From NCBI GenBank assembly GCA_002455655.1, contig DKLF01000009.1, forward strand, positions 1-14,720: 14,720 nucleotides of DNA. Reading direction: 5' to 3'. Shown here piece after piece: positions 6,866 through 14,639 of the stretch. A program made the position numbers and the translations under genes. Each line of letters begins with the position of its first letter. Positions within the stretch are counted from its first letter, which is position 1. Under the pieces are notes generated by a model, which saw nothing but the letters and a program-made list of their open reading frames with translations, had not been told where the DNA came from and ran no database searches. The stretch is from Oscillibacter sp. UBA6647. Lineage in GTDB: Bacteria; Bacillota; Clostridia; Oscillospirales; Oscillospiraceae.

Positions 6866-7930
6866 TCACACCGTGATGTGGGCCGTCAGATAAATCTGGT
6901 TCAGCCCGTGGGCCACGGCAAAGCTGAATTCCACCAGACATACGGTGGGCTCGTCCGCAGATACGCTCACCCGTACCTCGCCATAGCTGTCAATGATCTC
7001 CGCCGCCAGCTTTTTTTCCAGTTCCACAATTACCTGCGAACGGATGGCCCCCCGATTCTGCGCCGTGTTTTTGGTGCGGGAAAATTTGCTGCGCAGCGAG
7101 GAACGTACCGCCGGAATTACATCGTCCACAATCCGGATGGTGCTCAGTTCCCGCCAAGTGGCGTCTGCCGCTCCGTCCGTGGTGGTTCTGGTGGTCACGC
7201 ACCGCACCGGGGAAATCACTCCCGCCACGCTTTCCAGCGGCGTCACACCGCCCCGCACCAACGCGTCAATGTCGTTATCTCCGTAAGCCGCGCTCAGTCC
7301 GCTCAACCCATACAGCGCCGCCCCGTTTAGGGGGGCCGCCGGGTCGCTTCCCCCGGCCATGGCGCCTGCCATCGCCGCCGCACACAGCACGCTCGAAGGC
7401 GTACCCTCACCCGCCATTCCCTCCGGCCCGGTCAGCACCATCCGCTCACTGTTCAGCTCCGCCGCGTGGGCCGCTAGGTCCGCTGCAGTCTCTCCGCCGG
7501 CTCCCACCACCGCGATCCGCTCTCTGCGCCCCGCAGACGAGGTTTCCACCGCGGTGCGCAGCGCCTGGTGTACCGCAGCGTTCGTGCTGTCGCATACCAT
7601 GATGCGCACGTCCTCTACGCCGCCCAGCGCTTCAAACCCCGCCGTATAGTCCGAAACCGTCCCGCCGTCCGCCACCCGGACCGCCGCCACCTTGGACACG
7701 CCATTTAAAAACAGCAGCCGCAGAATTGCACTCATTCCGGCTGTGCCCGTGTCCTCACCGAATGCCCCGATGCCCTCAGAATACCCCGTCAGCGTCACCA
7801 CCGAGTTCTCCTTGCCCTTGGCCGCTCTCGCGGCCACGCCCACGGTCTTGGTCCCGCCACCGGCGGATACCACGGATGACGCGTCATAAGAGGAATACAC
7901 CCCCGGCCGCTCATGCTTTGTCATGTTCAT
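6866..7930 (-). CDS. Contractile tail sheath protein (XkdK-like)
   Basis: A 354-residue sheath subunit, the protein that makes this a contractile (myovirus-type) tail. The N-terminus RPGVYSSYDASS is the classic sheath opening strand. The C-terminal half has FSRTKNTAQNRGAIRSQV, EKKLAAEIIDSYGEVRVSVS and the terminal strand HGLNQIYLTAHITV, matching the conserved sheath core whose terminal strands interlock subunits. ATG 7930 overlaps the preceding stop as ATGA; a second ATG six bases on is possible. The frame is open to 8056 but that part lies in the upstream gene. Length is at the short end for the family, with a single small variable domain. Confidence 0.92.
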   Translation of the reverse strand: MNMTKHERPGVYSSYDASSVVSAGGGTKTVGVAARAAKGKENSVVTLTGYSEGIGAFGEDTGTAGMSAILRLLFLNGVSKVAAVRVADGGTVSDYTAGFEALGGVEDVRIMVCDSTNAAVHQALRTAVETSSAGRRERIAVVGAGGETAADLAAHAAELNSERMVLTGPEGMAGEGTPSSVLCAAAMAGAMAGGSDPAAPLNGAALYGLSGLSAAYGDNDIDALVRGGVTPLESVAGVISPVRCVTTRTTTDGAADATWRELSTIRIVDDVIPAVRSSLRSKFSRTKNTAQNRGAIRSQVIVELEKKLAAEIIDSYGEVRVSVSADEPTVCLVEFSFAVAHGLNQIYLTAHITV

Positions 7931-8418
7931 TTTTTGATCGTCCCTTTCAGAATAAAGTCCAGCAAAGTCTCCGTGTCGCCGGAGTCCTCCGCCAGGAACA
8001 CAGCCCTGCAAGCCGCGCTCCCCTTCCGTAAAAACATTCCGGTTGCTTTGTCCCACGCAATGCCGTTCCAGCTCATCTTCTCCAGCTTAAGCCCCGCGGG
8101 CAGCTTTTCCATCAGCGCACCGGCGGCAATTTCCATGGCCGTCTCGCAGTCACTCGCCTCCGCCGCCCGCACGCCGAGGGAAATCGTCACATCCATCTGC
8201 ATTCCGTACAGCTCTCGAACGCTTCCCGTGTTTTCGTCCCACTTTTCACCGAGATATCCGCTCAGCCCCACGGATTTTCCCTCCGCCGCTGCCACGTCCA
8301 CAGATGCCACCGGCCCTTCATACTCCTTTGCCGCGCCTTCATAGGCGGACATCGCCGCAATTCCCGCACCCTTCAGAGCGTTGATCACCGCGTCCCGCAC
8401 CTGATTCAGTCCGTTCAT
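7927..8418 (-). CDS. Tail completion/terminator-like protein (XkdJ position)
   Basis: A 163-residue protein between the connectors and the sheath, where PBSX has XkdI/XkdJ. The N-terminal helix (NQVRDAVINALKGAGIAAMSAY) is followed by beta strands (YGMQMDVTISLGVRA) and an alpha/beta region, the layout of tail terminator proteins that cap the tube and join it to the head. ATG 8418 overlaps the connector stop as ATGA and is preferred over the longer open frame to 8571. Call based on fold pattern and position. Confidence 0.6.
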   Translation of the reverse strand: MNGLNQVRDAVINALKGAGIAAMSAYEGAAKEYEGPVASVDVAAAEGKSVGLSGYLGEKWDENTGSVRELYGMQMDVTISLGVRAAEASDCETAMEIAAGALMEKLPAGLKLEKMSWNGIAWDKATGMFLRKGSAACRAVFLAEDSGDTETLLDFILKGTIKK

Positions 8419-8723
8419 TCCGCCGCCTTTCTCCGCGCCGTCAGAACGGCCCACCAGCAAACGGTTTCGTCCCTCAGGCGTATTTCCTCGCAGTTGCGCA
8501 CCGTATAGGTCCTCCCCTGAAATTCCACTCGGTCCCCCAGTCCTGCCTTTGTTCTGCCAAGATAGGTCCACCGCCGGTCATCCACAGTTCCCAGAGAAGT
8601 GACCTCAAACGGCGCGTCTTTTTCCGATTTTCTTGCGGGCTGAAAAAACGCCCGTGCCGCTGTGCCGTTCACCGTCACCGCCTGTCCGTATTTTTGGAAG
8701 ATGCGGTCCAACCGTCCCGTCAT
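8415..8723 (-). CDS. Head-tail connector/stopper-like protein (XkdH position)
   Basis: A 102-residue, beta-rich basic protein (RIFQKYGQAVTVNGTAARAF, then RRWTYLGRTKAGL and RVEFQGRTYTVRN). Small beta-barrel proteins of this kind between helical connector and tail terminator are typically head-completion stoppers. ATG 8723 overlaps the preceding stop as ATGA. The longer open frame to 8969 overlaps the neighbouring gene and is rejected. Function inferred from size, strand pattern and synteny. Confidence 0.6.
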   Translation of the reverse strand: MTGRLDRIFQKYGQAVTVNGTAARAFFQPARKSEKDAPFEVTSLGTVDDRRWTYLGRTKAGLGDRVEFQGRTYTVRNCEEIRLRDETVCWWAVLTARRKAAE

Positions 8724-9067
8724 CCCCGCACCCCCCGAAAGCGGAACTCCGCCGCCGTCACATAAGGCTCCATCAGCCGCTCCGCCTCCCGGCGCAGGAC
8801 CTCCGCGTTCTTGCCGCCCTCCGGCTCCGTCACGGACACATCCCCCGCCGTAAACTGCATGCCGCTCCGGCTCGCCGACAGGCCCGCCGCTGCAAAAAGT
8901 GCCGCCGCACAGAGGAATGCCTCTCGGCATTCCTCCGGCTCGACGCCTTCCCGGAGTCTTCCTTTCCACGCCTTCTCAGCCGCCTTGCACAGCAGCGCCA
9001 GCGCCGTTTCTTCATCCTCTCCCGCGCTGGCAAGGGTCCTCGCCAGCGTTAAAATTTCCTCCTGCAT
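8720..9067 (-). CDS. Helical head-tail connector protein (gp6-like)
   Basis: A 115-residue, almost entirely alpha-helical and alanine-rich protein (MQEEILTLARTLASAGEDEE, REAFLCAAALFAAAG, VLRREAERLMEPYV). It follows the major capsid gene by 41 bases, the normal location of gp6-type adaptor proteins that form a ring under the portal. No catalytic motif is seen. The call depends on fold type and position. Confidence 0.65.
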   Translation of the reverse strand: MQEEILTLARTLASAGEDEETALALLCKAAEKAWKGRLREGVEPEECREAFLCAAALFAAAGLSASRSGMQFTAGDVSVTEPEGGKNAEVLRREAERLMEPYVTAAEFRFRGVRG

Positions 9068-9108
9068 TCTCGCGTCTCCCTTCTCTGCTGCTTTCGCAAT
9101 GGAGTTTA

Positions 9109-10140
9109 TCAGATCTCCAGCACCCGGCTCGCTTCGGTAAACAGCTTCGCAAACCCGGAAATAGAGGTAATGGCCGCCCGCTCCATCTGCCGATCAATCA
9201 GCTTGTCATACTCCACCAACACGTCTCCGGCGCAAATCTGCTCCAAGGCGTAGCCCTTGTCAAGGCCAATCAGCCTGCCTGCGGGCATGGCGCTGGTTCT
9301 CAGCAGCGTCGCGCCCAGAGGGGTGGTCAGCGTGCCGGTCCCCTGAAAATTCAAACCGGTCAGGGGATTTTGGAACTCGCTCAGCTTCAGAAGCTTCAGC
9401 ATCACGTCCCCGCCCACCAGAATGGTGTTCATGGTGTAGGGATCGAACTGGCTCCAGAATTCCAGCAGCGCGTCATAGCTCAGCGTTCCCTTGGTCCCGG
9501 AAATGGGCTCCGTGCCGATGCTGTAAGTCTTCGCCGGATTTTTGTTCCCGTCGCCGTCGCACAGCACCCGGATGGCGTCCTGCAAATGCATTCTGCCGAT
9601 GTAAGCGCCAATCTGGCGCAGCGTCACGGAAAACAGGTCCAACCGCTGAAACCGGATTGCCTCGTAGGAAGCCACCAGCATCCTGCCCCGCTTGTGCAGC
9701 CGCACCAGATTTTCCTGCGTCCGAATGGTGGTAGCGGGAATCGCGCCGCCCTCCTCCACGCGCTTGAGCTCTTTTTCCTTCTCCGTGGGCACGGAGGCAA
9801 TAGAGCGATAGTCCATTCCCTCAAAATTAGTCACCGTGGCGGTGATGGAGGGCAGAATGCTCTCTTCCTCCATGCCCTGACGCACCACGCGGGAGACAAA
9901 CTCCGGGAACAGCACGGCGGAATCGCTGGTCTTGAAAAATTTCTCCACCATATCGCTGCCCGCGCCCTTCACCTTGATGTCAAAGCGCTTGAGCTGGCGC
10001 TGAAACGCGTCCAGCCCTTCCGCCGGGGTTTCTCTGTAATTTTCACTGGGATCCAGCTCCTCCAGCGTTTTGGAAAAGCTGCTGCCCGCTCTGCCGTACA
10101 TACCTTTTTCCAGCTTGATGTTCTCGTAATGATAAGCCAT
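9109..10140 (-). CDS. Major capsid protein, HK97-fold (XkdG-like)
   Basis: A 343-residue shell protein. The N-terminal portion is charged and helical (residues about 1-60) and may be trimmed or act in assembly. The central part has features of HK97-fold capsids: AVLFPEFVSRVVRQGMEEES, the E-loop-like AIPATTIRTQENLVRLHKRG, and DAIRVLCDGDGNKNP. The C-terminal P-domain-like part includes TILVGGDVMLKLLKL and IDRQMERAAITSISGFAKLF. ATG 10140 is preceded by AAGAAGGAGGAAGAAGT, the strongest ribosome site in the head block, consistent with high expression. It follows the decoration-like gene by 15 bases. Length and position fit PBSX XkdG. Confidence 0.9.
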   Translation of the reverse strand: MAYHYENIKLEKGMYGRAGSSFSKTLEELDPSENYRETPAEGLDAFQRQLKRFDIKVKGAGSDMVEKFFKTSDSAVLFPEFVSRVVRQGMEEESILPSITATVTNFEGMDYRSIASVPTEKEKELKRVEEGGAIPATTIRTQENLVRLHKRGRMLVASYEAIRFQRLDLFSVTLRQIGAYIGRMHLQDAIRVLCDGDGNKNPAKTYSIGTEPISGTKGTLSYDALLEFWSQFDPYTMNTILVGGDVMLKLLKLSEFQNPLTGLNFQGTGTLTTPLGATLLRTSAMPAGRLIGLDKGYALEQICAGDVLVEYDKLIDRQMERAAITSISGFAKLFTEASRVLEI

Positions 10141-10155
10141 ACTTCTTCCTCCTTC

Positions 10156-10500
10156 TTAAAGTGCGAAGGTGACAGTGCCCGCCGACGCGTCCACCTCTGC
10201 CACCAGATACTGCCGCCCCTCTGCGTCCGCCTTTACGCCGCCGTCACCGTCTCCGCTCAGACCGCACCAACCCAAACCCGGCGTGCTTCCCGTGTAACCG
10301 GCGGTGACAAACCCGCCAAGCTGCACCGCACAGGCGTCGCCGCCCTTGCCCATGGAAATCACCTGTCCGCAGAAGTCCTCCCCCTCGCCGCAAAAGCCGA
10401 CGGCTCCGCTTCCGCTGACCTTCACCATTTCGCCTTCCCGCACCTCAGTGCAGGAAAAGGTTGCCGCCCACTGTCCGATTCCCTCAAAAGAAATGTTCAT
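10156..10500 (-). CDS. Small beta-rich head decoration-like protein
   Basis: A 114-residue, glycine-rich beta protein (MNISFEGIGQWAATFSCTEV, VQLGGFVTAGYTG, ending SAGTVTFAL). Small proteins of this kind located directly before the major capsid gene are commonly trimeric capsid decoration or cement proteins. ATG 10500 follows GAGGAGGAGCACA and is clearly the start; the frame is open five codons further to a TTG at 10515 with no ribosome site. No motif proves the role, so this is inferred from position and composition. Confidence 0.65.
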   Translation of the reverse strand: MNISFEGIGQWAATFSCTEVREGEMVKVSGSGAVGFCGEGEDFCGQVISMGKGGDACAVQLGGFVTAGYTGSTPGLGWCGLSGDGDGGVKADAEGRQYLVAEVDASAGTVTFAL

Positions 10501-10607
10501 TGTGCTCCTCCTCAAAATTTATCTACCCTGAAAACACCAAAAAGCCGCCTGATATATCCGTCGCCGCCATCGCTTTCCGGCCCTTTCCTAATGTCGCGGG
10601 GATCGCG

Positions 10608-11531
10608 TCACACCCGAAACAGTTCGCCGTCTCCCCGCTCCGCGCCCCGGTCCGCCCGGCGAAGCTGCACGGAAAACACCTTTTCCGCCCGTGCCTCATA
10701 GACTTTTTTCAGCTCCAGCAGCTCCGCCTCCTCCAGCTTGTCCGCGATGGACTGAAACACCGTTCCGTCCAAAGCCTCGTCGCTCACCAGCGCCAGCCGC
10801 ACCACCTCCCGGCGCAGCCCCAAAAGGTAATTCCGCCCCAGCTCCGCCTGCTTGCGCAGGGTGTCCCAAGCCTCCTGAAATTCCTTCCGTTGTCCCACAT
10901 ACTGCTCCAACTCCGTGCCCGACTGACCGCCGAAGCGCTTCATCACGCCCGCCTCTCTCTGTGCAGGCACCGCCACAAAGGACCACTCATAGGCGTCCTT
11001 GGGCTCCCGAAGCTCCACGTAACACAGCTTCCCGCCATAGCTCTGTCCCTTCTGGTGCTGGCAGCTTCCGCTTTCCTCGCCGCATACGGAGCAAACACTC
11101 TGCCCCACCGCGCACCCAACAGATACTTCCTTTTTAATGCCGCCCTCAATCTCCGCAATCAGGTCCGCGTTTTTCCCGGTCTTCATCAGATAGGCCCACG
11201 CCTTGAGATAGCAGTAGCCGTCTCCCGCCGCCGTGCTGCGGCCTGCCTCGCGCACCAGCTCCGTCCGATAAATCCGGGCCGTCTGCCCCAGCGCGGACCA
11301 CTGGTGGTCAAACACGCCGCTTTTCCCCACAAACAAATCTCCCAGCGCGTTCAGCGCTGCCTCGTCAAACCGCTCAAAGTCCCGGTCCACCTCGTTGTCG
11401 CACAGCCGCACCGCAAAGGTGTATATCTGTTCCGCCGTCAGTGTCCCTTTGGAAAAGCGGTTAATCAGACCCATGTCATCCTCTCCGGCCGCCCACCGCT
11501 CCGCCGTTCCTGCGTCCTTTCGCACGTCCAT
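10608..11531 (-). CDS. Prohead protease with zinc-knuckle-like insert and scaffold-like tail (XkdF-like)
   Basis: A 307-residue protein expected to process capsid proteins during maturation. Protease signatures are CDNEVDRDFERF (about 44-55), GVFDHQWSA with H76, and KKEVSVGC with S137, which together fit the His/Ser pair of phage prohead proteases. After the serine comes CSVCGEESGSCQHQKG, in which C147, C150, C157 and H159 could bind a metal, then DAYEWSFVAVPAQ, a conserved closing strand. Residues about 200-300 are helical and charged and could act as an internal scaffold, since no separate scaffold gene is present. ATG 11531 is used; ATG 11474, preceded by GGAGAGG, gives MGLINRFSKG and may be the real start. 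Family confidence is high. Confidence 0.85.
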   Translation of the reverse strand: MDVRKDAGTAERWAAGEDDMGLINRFSKGTLTAEQIYTFAVRLCDNEVDRDFERFDEAALNALGDLFVGKSGVFDHQWSALGQTARIYRTELVREAGRSTAAGDGYCYLKAWAYLMKTGKNADLIAEIEGGIKKEVSVGCAVGQSVCSVCGEESGSCQHQKGQSYGGKLCYVELREPKDAYEWSFVAVPAQREAGVMKRFGGQSGTELEQYVGQRKEFQEAWDTLRKQAELGRNYLLGLRREVVRLALVSDEALDGTVFQSIADKLEEAELLELKKVYEARAEKVFSVQLRRADRGAERGDGELFRV

Positions 11532-11578
11532 TTTCTCGCCCCTTTTTTAACTATTATGTAAACTAATCGCCCACTGCG

Positions 11579-12742
11579 TCACGCCTGTTTCTCCGCCGCG
11601 TCGTTCTCGATTCTCAGCTTCCGTGCCTGCTCCAGATATAGTGCCGCCCGGGCGTCTTCCACCTCGTCCTGCAAATTGACATCCTCCCAAACCGTCTCAA
11701 ATCCGCATCCGTAGCCGTGCATCCGCAACCACAGACTGCAAATTCTCTCCACAGCGGGATTCAGCGTCCGCCGGATGGCGGCTACCTCGGTGGTCAGCAT
11801 ATCTGCCTGTTGGGCGCTCATTCGCTCGGTAGAATTCCAGCTCAGCCCCAGCATAAACGGAGGGATCCCCGTCTTGGCCACAATCTGCTCCAAAATCTGC
11901 CGCACCGGCACCTCGCTGTCTAAAATCTGCTCATCCGCGCCGATGGCTTTGATTTCCACATCGCCCACCGCCACAAAATCCCGCACACGGCCGCTTTTTG
12001 CGTCCTGCATAGCGGCAGACCACTCCTCCGCCAATTGCCGGCTGCGCTCCTCCGCCTGTCCCCTTCCGTCCTCTCCGGGCTTACAGGTCACCGCAAACCG
12101 CACATTGCCGCACCGCTCCCAGTTGACTCCCACAGTGTGGTAAATCTTCATCAGGATATCCGTCAGAAATGGCATGGATCGCAAAAGCGACACCCCATAA
12201 GGGTTCTCCGTCTCCGGGTTAAAGGGGGTGAACAGCAGCAGCTCCTGCCGGGGCAGCGGACTTATTCTCCCGTGCTCATCCGCTCCGCAGAGCTGAAAAT
12301 CCAGCGGATTGTCCCCCTCGTAAATTTCCAGGTCTTCCGCCCGGCCGCACAACAGCGCCCCGATTTCCCGGCCGTTTCCCACTGTCACAATTTCACCAAT
12401 GGCCCGCCCGCAGGTCAAAAGTGAATCCAGATAGCACTCCAAAAATGCGTTGATGCCCCGCTGCCCGCGCCCTGTTGGCACTGTCCGCAAAAATTCCCGC
12501 AGCGCCCGCTGCGCCGCCGCGTCCGCGCACTTTACATCCACGCCTCCGGTCATCCGAATCAGCTTGTAAACCGCCGCATCCACCACCGGAACGCCCTCCC
12601 GGATCGCTCGATACAGCCGCAGCTCACCGCCTCGCAGGGGCACATACCCGTCCAGCACGCCAAAGGGATGCCGCTCCGCGTTTCGCAGTTGTACCGCAGT
12701 GGCAGTCTTTCCCGGCACTTGTTTCCTCTTTCCGAATCTCAT
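11579..12742 (-). CDS. Portal protein
   Basis: A 387-residue portal that forms the dodecameric DNA channel at one capsid vertex. Recognisable segments are VPVVDAAVYKLIRMTG (about 51-66), LLTCGRAIGEIV, FNPETENPYGVSLLRSM, and KTGIPPFMLGLSWNSTE in the C-terminal third, all typical of portals in PBSX-like and related clostridial prophages. The C-terminal helix (EDARAALYLEQARKLRIEN) completes the crown region. It lies 19 bases after the large terminase stop, the standard terminase-portal order. It is somewhat shorter than many portals but covers the whole core. Confidence 0.9.
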   Translation of the reverse strand: MRFGKRKQVPGKTATAVQLRNAERHPFGVLDGYVPLRGGELRLYRAIREGVPVVDAAVYKLIRMTGGVDVKCADAAAQRALREFLRTVPTGRGQRGINAFLECYLDSLLTCGRAIGEIVTVGNGREIGALLCGRAEDLEIYEGDNPLDFQLCGADEHGRISPLPRQELLLFTPFNPETENPYGVSLLRSMPFLTDILMKIYHTVGVNWERCGNVRFAVTCKPGEDGRGQAEERSRQLAEEWSAAMQDAKSGRVRDFVAVGDVEIKAIGADEQILDSEVPVRQILEQIVAKTGIPPFMLGLSWNSTERMSAQQADMLTTEVAAIRRTLNPAVERICSLWLRMHGYGCGFETVWEDVNLQDEVEDARAALYLEQARKLRIENDAAEKQA

Positions 12743-12761
12743 CCTCGCTCCTCCCGCATTT

Positions 12762-14006
12762 TTACGCTTCCCGCTCCACCCACGTCGCCGCGAAGCCGCC
12801 GCTCCGCGGCTTTGCCAGACTCATGACAAAATATCTAAGATCGTCCATGGCGTGGTCGTTTTCCTTCTTTGGCGCGTCTTTGCCTCCCGGTTCCCAGCAA
12901 TAGGCTTCCATCTCCCGCAAGCAGTCCTCACAGCTTTCGCAAATCACGATTCTCCCGCTCTTCAGCGCGTCCGCTGTGGTGCGGATGCCGTCCAGCACAT
13001 CGTTATTTGCCTTTTCAACGTCGTATCCCGCCTGCCGCAGCGCCGCGATAAAGCTGGCCGCCGACGGGTCAACCACCACCGTCTCAATCCGCCGCTCCCC
13101 CGCCAGCTTCCGTAAATCCTCCACATACTCCGCATCGGTTTTCTGCCGTCCCTCCGCCCGGGAGTTGTAGTAATATTCCTTCACCCGAAACCATACGTCG
13201 TCCCACAGGCCCCACAGCCCAAAGGACGCGGGGTTTGCCGTCCCGTAATCCACGGATATGCGCCACCGCTCCGGCTCTTCCTCCGGCGCGTTCCGGCAAA
13301 ACTTCTCCCGGTCAAAGAAGTCGTATACCAGCCCTTGGGCCGCGGCCCATTCCCCCAGCACGAACCGCCGGTAGAAAATTCCGCTGTAACAGCTCCGATA
13401 CCGCTGCTTGACCTCCGCCGACAGCGCCGGATTGTCCTCCATGGTAAAGTGGAGATACAACGCTCGCTTCTCCTCCGCCTTGCAAATCCACTCCCGATAG
13501 AACCAATGCCCGGGGCCTTCCGGGTTGCAATCCATCCACAGCTTGCTTCCCACTATGGAACACCGGGCGCAGGCCTGCTCCACAAAAGAGCGGGGCATCA
13601 GCGCCACTTCATCCAGCAATACTCCGGCAAAGGTGCTTCCCTGAATCAGTGCCGCGCTGGATTCATCTTTTCCACCGAATAAGTAAAATTTGTTCCGCCG
13701 CTTCCCGCTGCGCACCACCAGCAAATTTTCCGACCGCTTTTCCGTGCACTGCATCCCAAGCTTCCTCAGCTCCGGCACAATTTCCCCCAGCACGTTTCTC
13801 CTCAGTGAGAGAATTGTCTTCCCGCACACGCCGAATTGCTGCCCATCAAAGCTGCTCTGAGCCCACAGGAAGAAGGACAGCCCCATGGAAAAAGTCTTCC
13901 CGCTGCGAACCGCTCCGTCGCAAATTACCGCGTCGTACTTCCCTCCGTCCGTCTGCCACCACCGCAGCGCCCGCCGCTGCTTCTCAGAGAACCGCACCGT
14001 CTCCAC
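12762..14006 (-). CDS. terL: Terminase large subunit: packaging ATPase and nuclease
   Basis: A 414-residue motor that pumps DNA into the prohead and cuts it. Walker A is GAVRSGKT (residues 31-38) and Walker B VLLDE (129-133). A coupling motif around MDCNPEGPGHWFY follows. The RNase H-like nuclease has acidic residues D253 (ISVDYG), D313 (VVVDPS) and D388/D389 (HAMDDLRYF). All key residues are present, so the enzyme should be active. GTG 14006 is chosen because AAGGAGG lies nine bases upstream; an ATG at 14027 in the same frame has only a GAGG touching it and overlaps the small subunit by 44 bases. The gene overlaps the small subunit by 23 bases. Confidence 0.95.
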   Translation of the reverse strand: METVRFSEKQRRALRWWQTDGGKYDAVICDGAVRSGKTFSMGLSFFLWAQSSFDGQQFGVCGKTILSLRRNVLGEIVPELRKLGMQCTEKRSENLLVVRSGKRRNKFYLFGGKDESSAALIQGSTFAGVLLDEVALMPRSFVEQACARCSIVGSKLWMDCNPEGPGHWFYREWICKAEEKRALYLHFTMEDNPALSAEVKQRYRSCYSGIFYRRFVLGEWAAAQGLVYDFFDREKFCRNAPEEEPERWRISVDYGTANPASFGLWGLWDDVWFRVKEYYYNSRAEGRQKTDAEYVEDLRKLAGERRIETVVVDPSAASFIAALRQAGYDVEKANNDVLDGIRTTADALKSGRIVICESCEDCLREMEAYCWEPGGKDAPKKENDHAMDDLRYFVMSLAKPRSGGFAATWVEREA

Positions 14007-14454
14007 GTCCGGGCCCCTCCTTCTCATCCTCGGTCTTCAGGGCCTGCAAAAACCGCTCCATACCGTCCTCGCCGCCTTCCTCCAAAAGGCCCCATAGCGT
14101 CTCCAGTGCCTGCACCCGGTCGATGAGCTTCATTTCCGCTCCCTTGTCCGTAATTTTCAGCTCCGCCACATCGGATAAATCCAGTTCTCCTGCCTCCACC
14201 AGCTCCCGGCTTGCCAGCTTTGCCGCGTCGGACACCCGTCCAAACGCCATCTGCCCCAGCCGCCGTAAAATGTCCTGCCGGGTGGGCAGCTCCATCCGCC
14301 GCATCCATTTCAGCCGCTCGGACACCTCGCTTTTCCGCAGCAGCGCGTAGCCATCAGCCCTCCCAATGCTTTTTGCCGCCCGGTTTGGATCCATGGAGAT
14401 CAGAAATTCCCGGCAAAACCGATCCCGCTCCGCGCCCGTCAGTTTCTTTCCCAT
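13984..14454 (-). CDS. terS: Terminase small subunit
   Basis: A 156-residue DNA-recognition subunit that brings DNA to the large terminase. The N-terminus (LTGAERDRFCREFLISMDPN, then RAAKSIGRADGYALL and SEVSERL) has the helix-turn-helix layout typical of small terminases. The C-terminal helices (IDRVQALETLWGLLEEGG) fit the oligomerisation and large-subunit-binding part. ATG 14454 follows GAGGTGATTGG. The frame is open up to 14640, but that stretch contains two terminators and no ribosome site, so the longer version is rejected. It is the first gene of the cluster. Confidence 0.85.
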   Translation of the reverse strand: MGKKLTGAERDRFCREFLISMDPNRAAKSIGRADGYALLRKSEVSERLKWMRRMELPTRQDILRRLGQMAFGRVSDAAKLASRELVEAGELDLSDVAELKITDKGAEMKLIDRVQALETLWGLLEEGGEDGMERFLQALKTEDEKEGPGRGDGAVL

Positions 14455-14470
14455 CCAATCACCTCGCTCT

Positions 14471-14503
14471 TCTATACCAGTCCCCCCATTGCCCCAAATT
14501 TGC
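14471..14503 (-). promoter_or_regulatory. Weak promoter candidate upstream of terS
   Basis: After the two terminators a promoter is needed to drive the cluster. On the minus strand TGGTATAGA (14479-14471) resembles an extended -10 box, with AATTTG about 18 bases upstream as a very poor -35. Transcription from here would give a leader of only about 10-15 bases before the ribosome site. The poor -35 would fit a promoter that needs an activator, but this is a guess. Confidence 0.25.
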
Positions 14504-14531
14504 ACGTCCGCGTACATCTTTGAAAATTTGC
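14496..14531 (-). repeat. Direct repeat pair GCAAATTT, possible regulator site
   Basis: On the minus strand GCAAATTT occurs at 14531-14524 and again at 14503-14496, with start positions 28 bases apart. Between them lies an imperfect inverted repeat (TGTACG, CGGA, CGTGCA). The pair sits between the second terminator and the terS start, where a late-gene activator or host repressor would bind. No family of binding site is recognised. Confidence 0.35.
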
Positions 14532-14555
14532 AAAAAATATCCGCCCTTCGGCGGA
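14532..14555 (-). terminator. Second rho-independent terminator
   Basis: On the minus strand TCCGCC, loop GAAG, then GGCGGA forms a six-base-pair hairpin, followed by TATTTTTT. It lies just downstream of the stronger terminator of the permease gene and would further block read-through into the phage-derived genes. Confidence 0.6.
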
Positions 14556-14579
14556 GTGGGCGGCACCGCCGCATGAATG

Positions 14580-14620
14580 AAAAAACGGGCGGGAAGCCAT
14601 CAGCTTCCCGCCCGTTTTTA
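14580..14620 (-). terminator. Strong bidirectional rho-independent terminator
   Basis: A perfect 13-base-pair GC-rich stem (14585-14597 with 14603-14615) encloses the loop CATCA. It is flanked by six A on the left and five T on the right, so it works on both strands. It lies about 20 bases after the permease stop and ends that gene before the phage-derived cluster begins. Confidence 0.9.
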
Positions 14621-14639
14621 TTCTGTTCCCGTGCAGACA

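Noticed and set aside
10501..10607. The 107-base gap between protease and decoration-like genes as a site for a promoter, terminator or small gene
   Set aside because: No clean hairpin with a T-run, no convincing -35/-10 pair and no coding frame with a ribosome site was found; only the ribosome site of the next gene is clear.
8899..10701. A 600-codon open frame on the plus strand across the capsid, connector and decoration genes
   Set aside because: It is antisense to well-supported capsid genes, its product is low-complexity and rich in H, P, L, R and Q, and it has no recognisable domain. Long antisense frames are common in GC-rich coding DNA.
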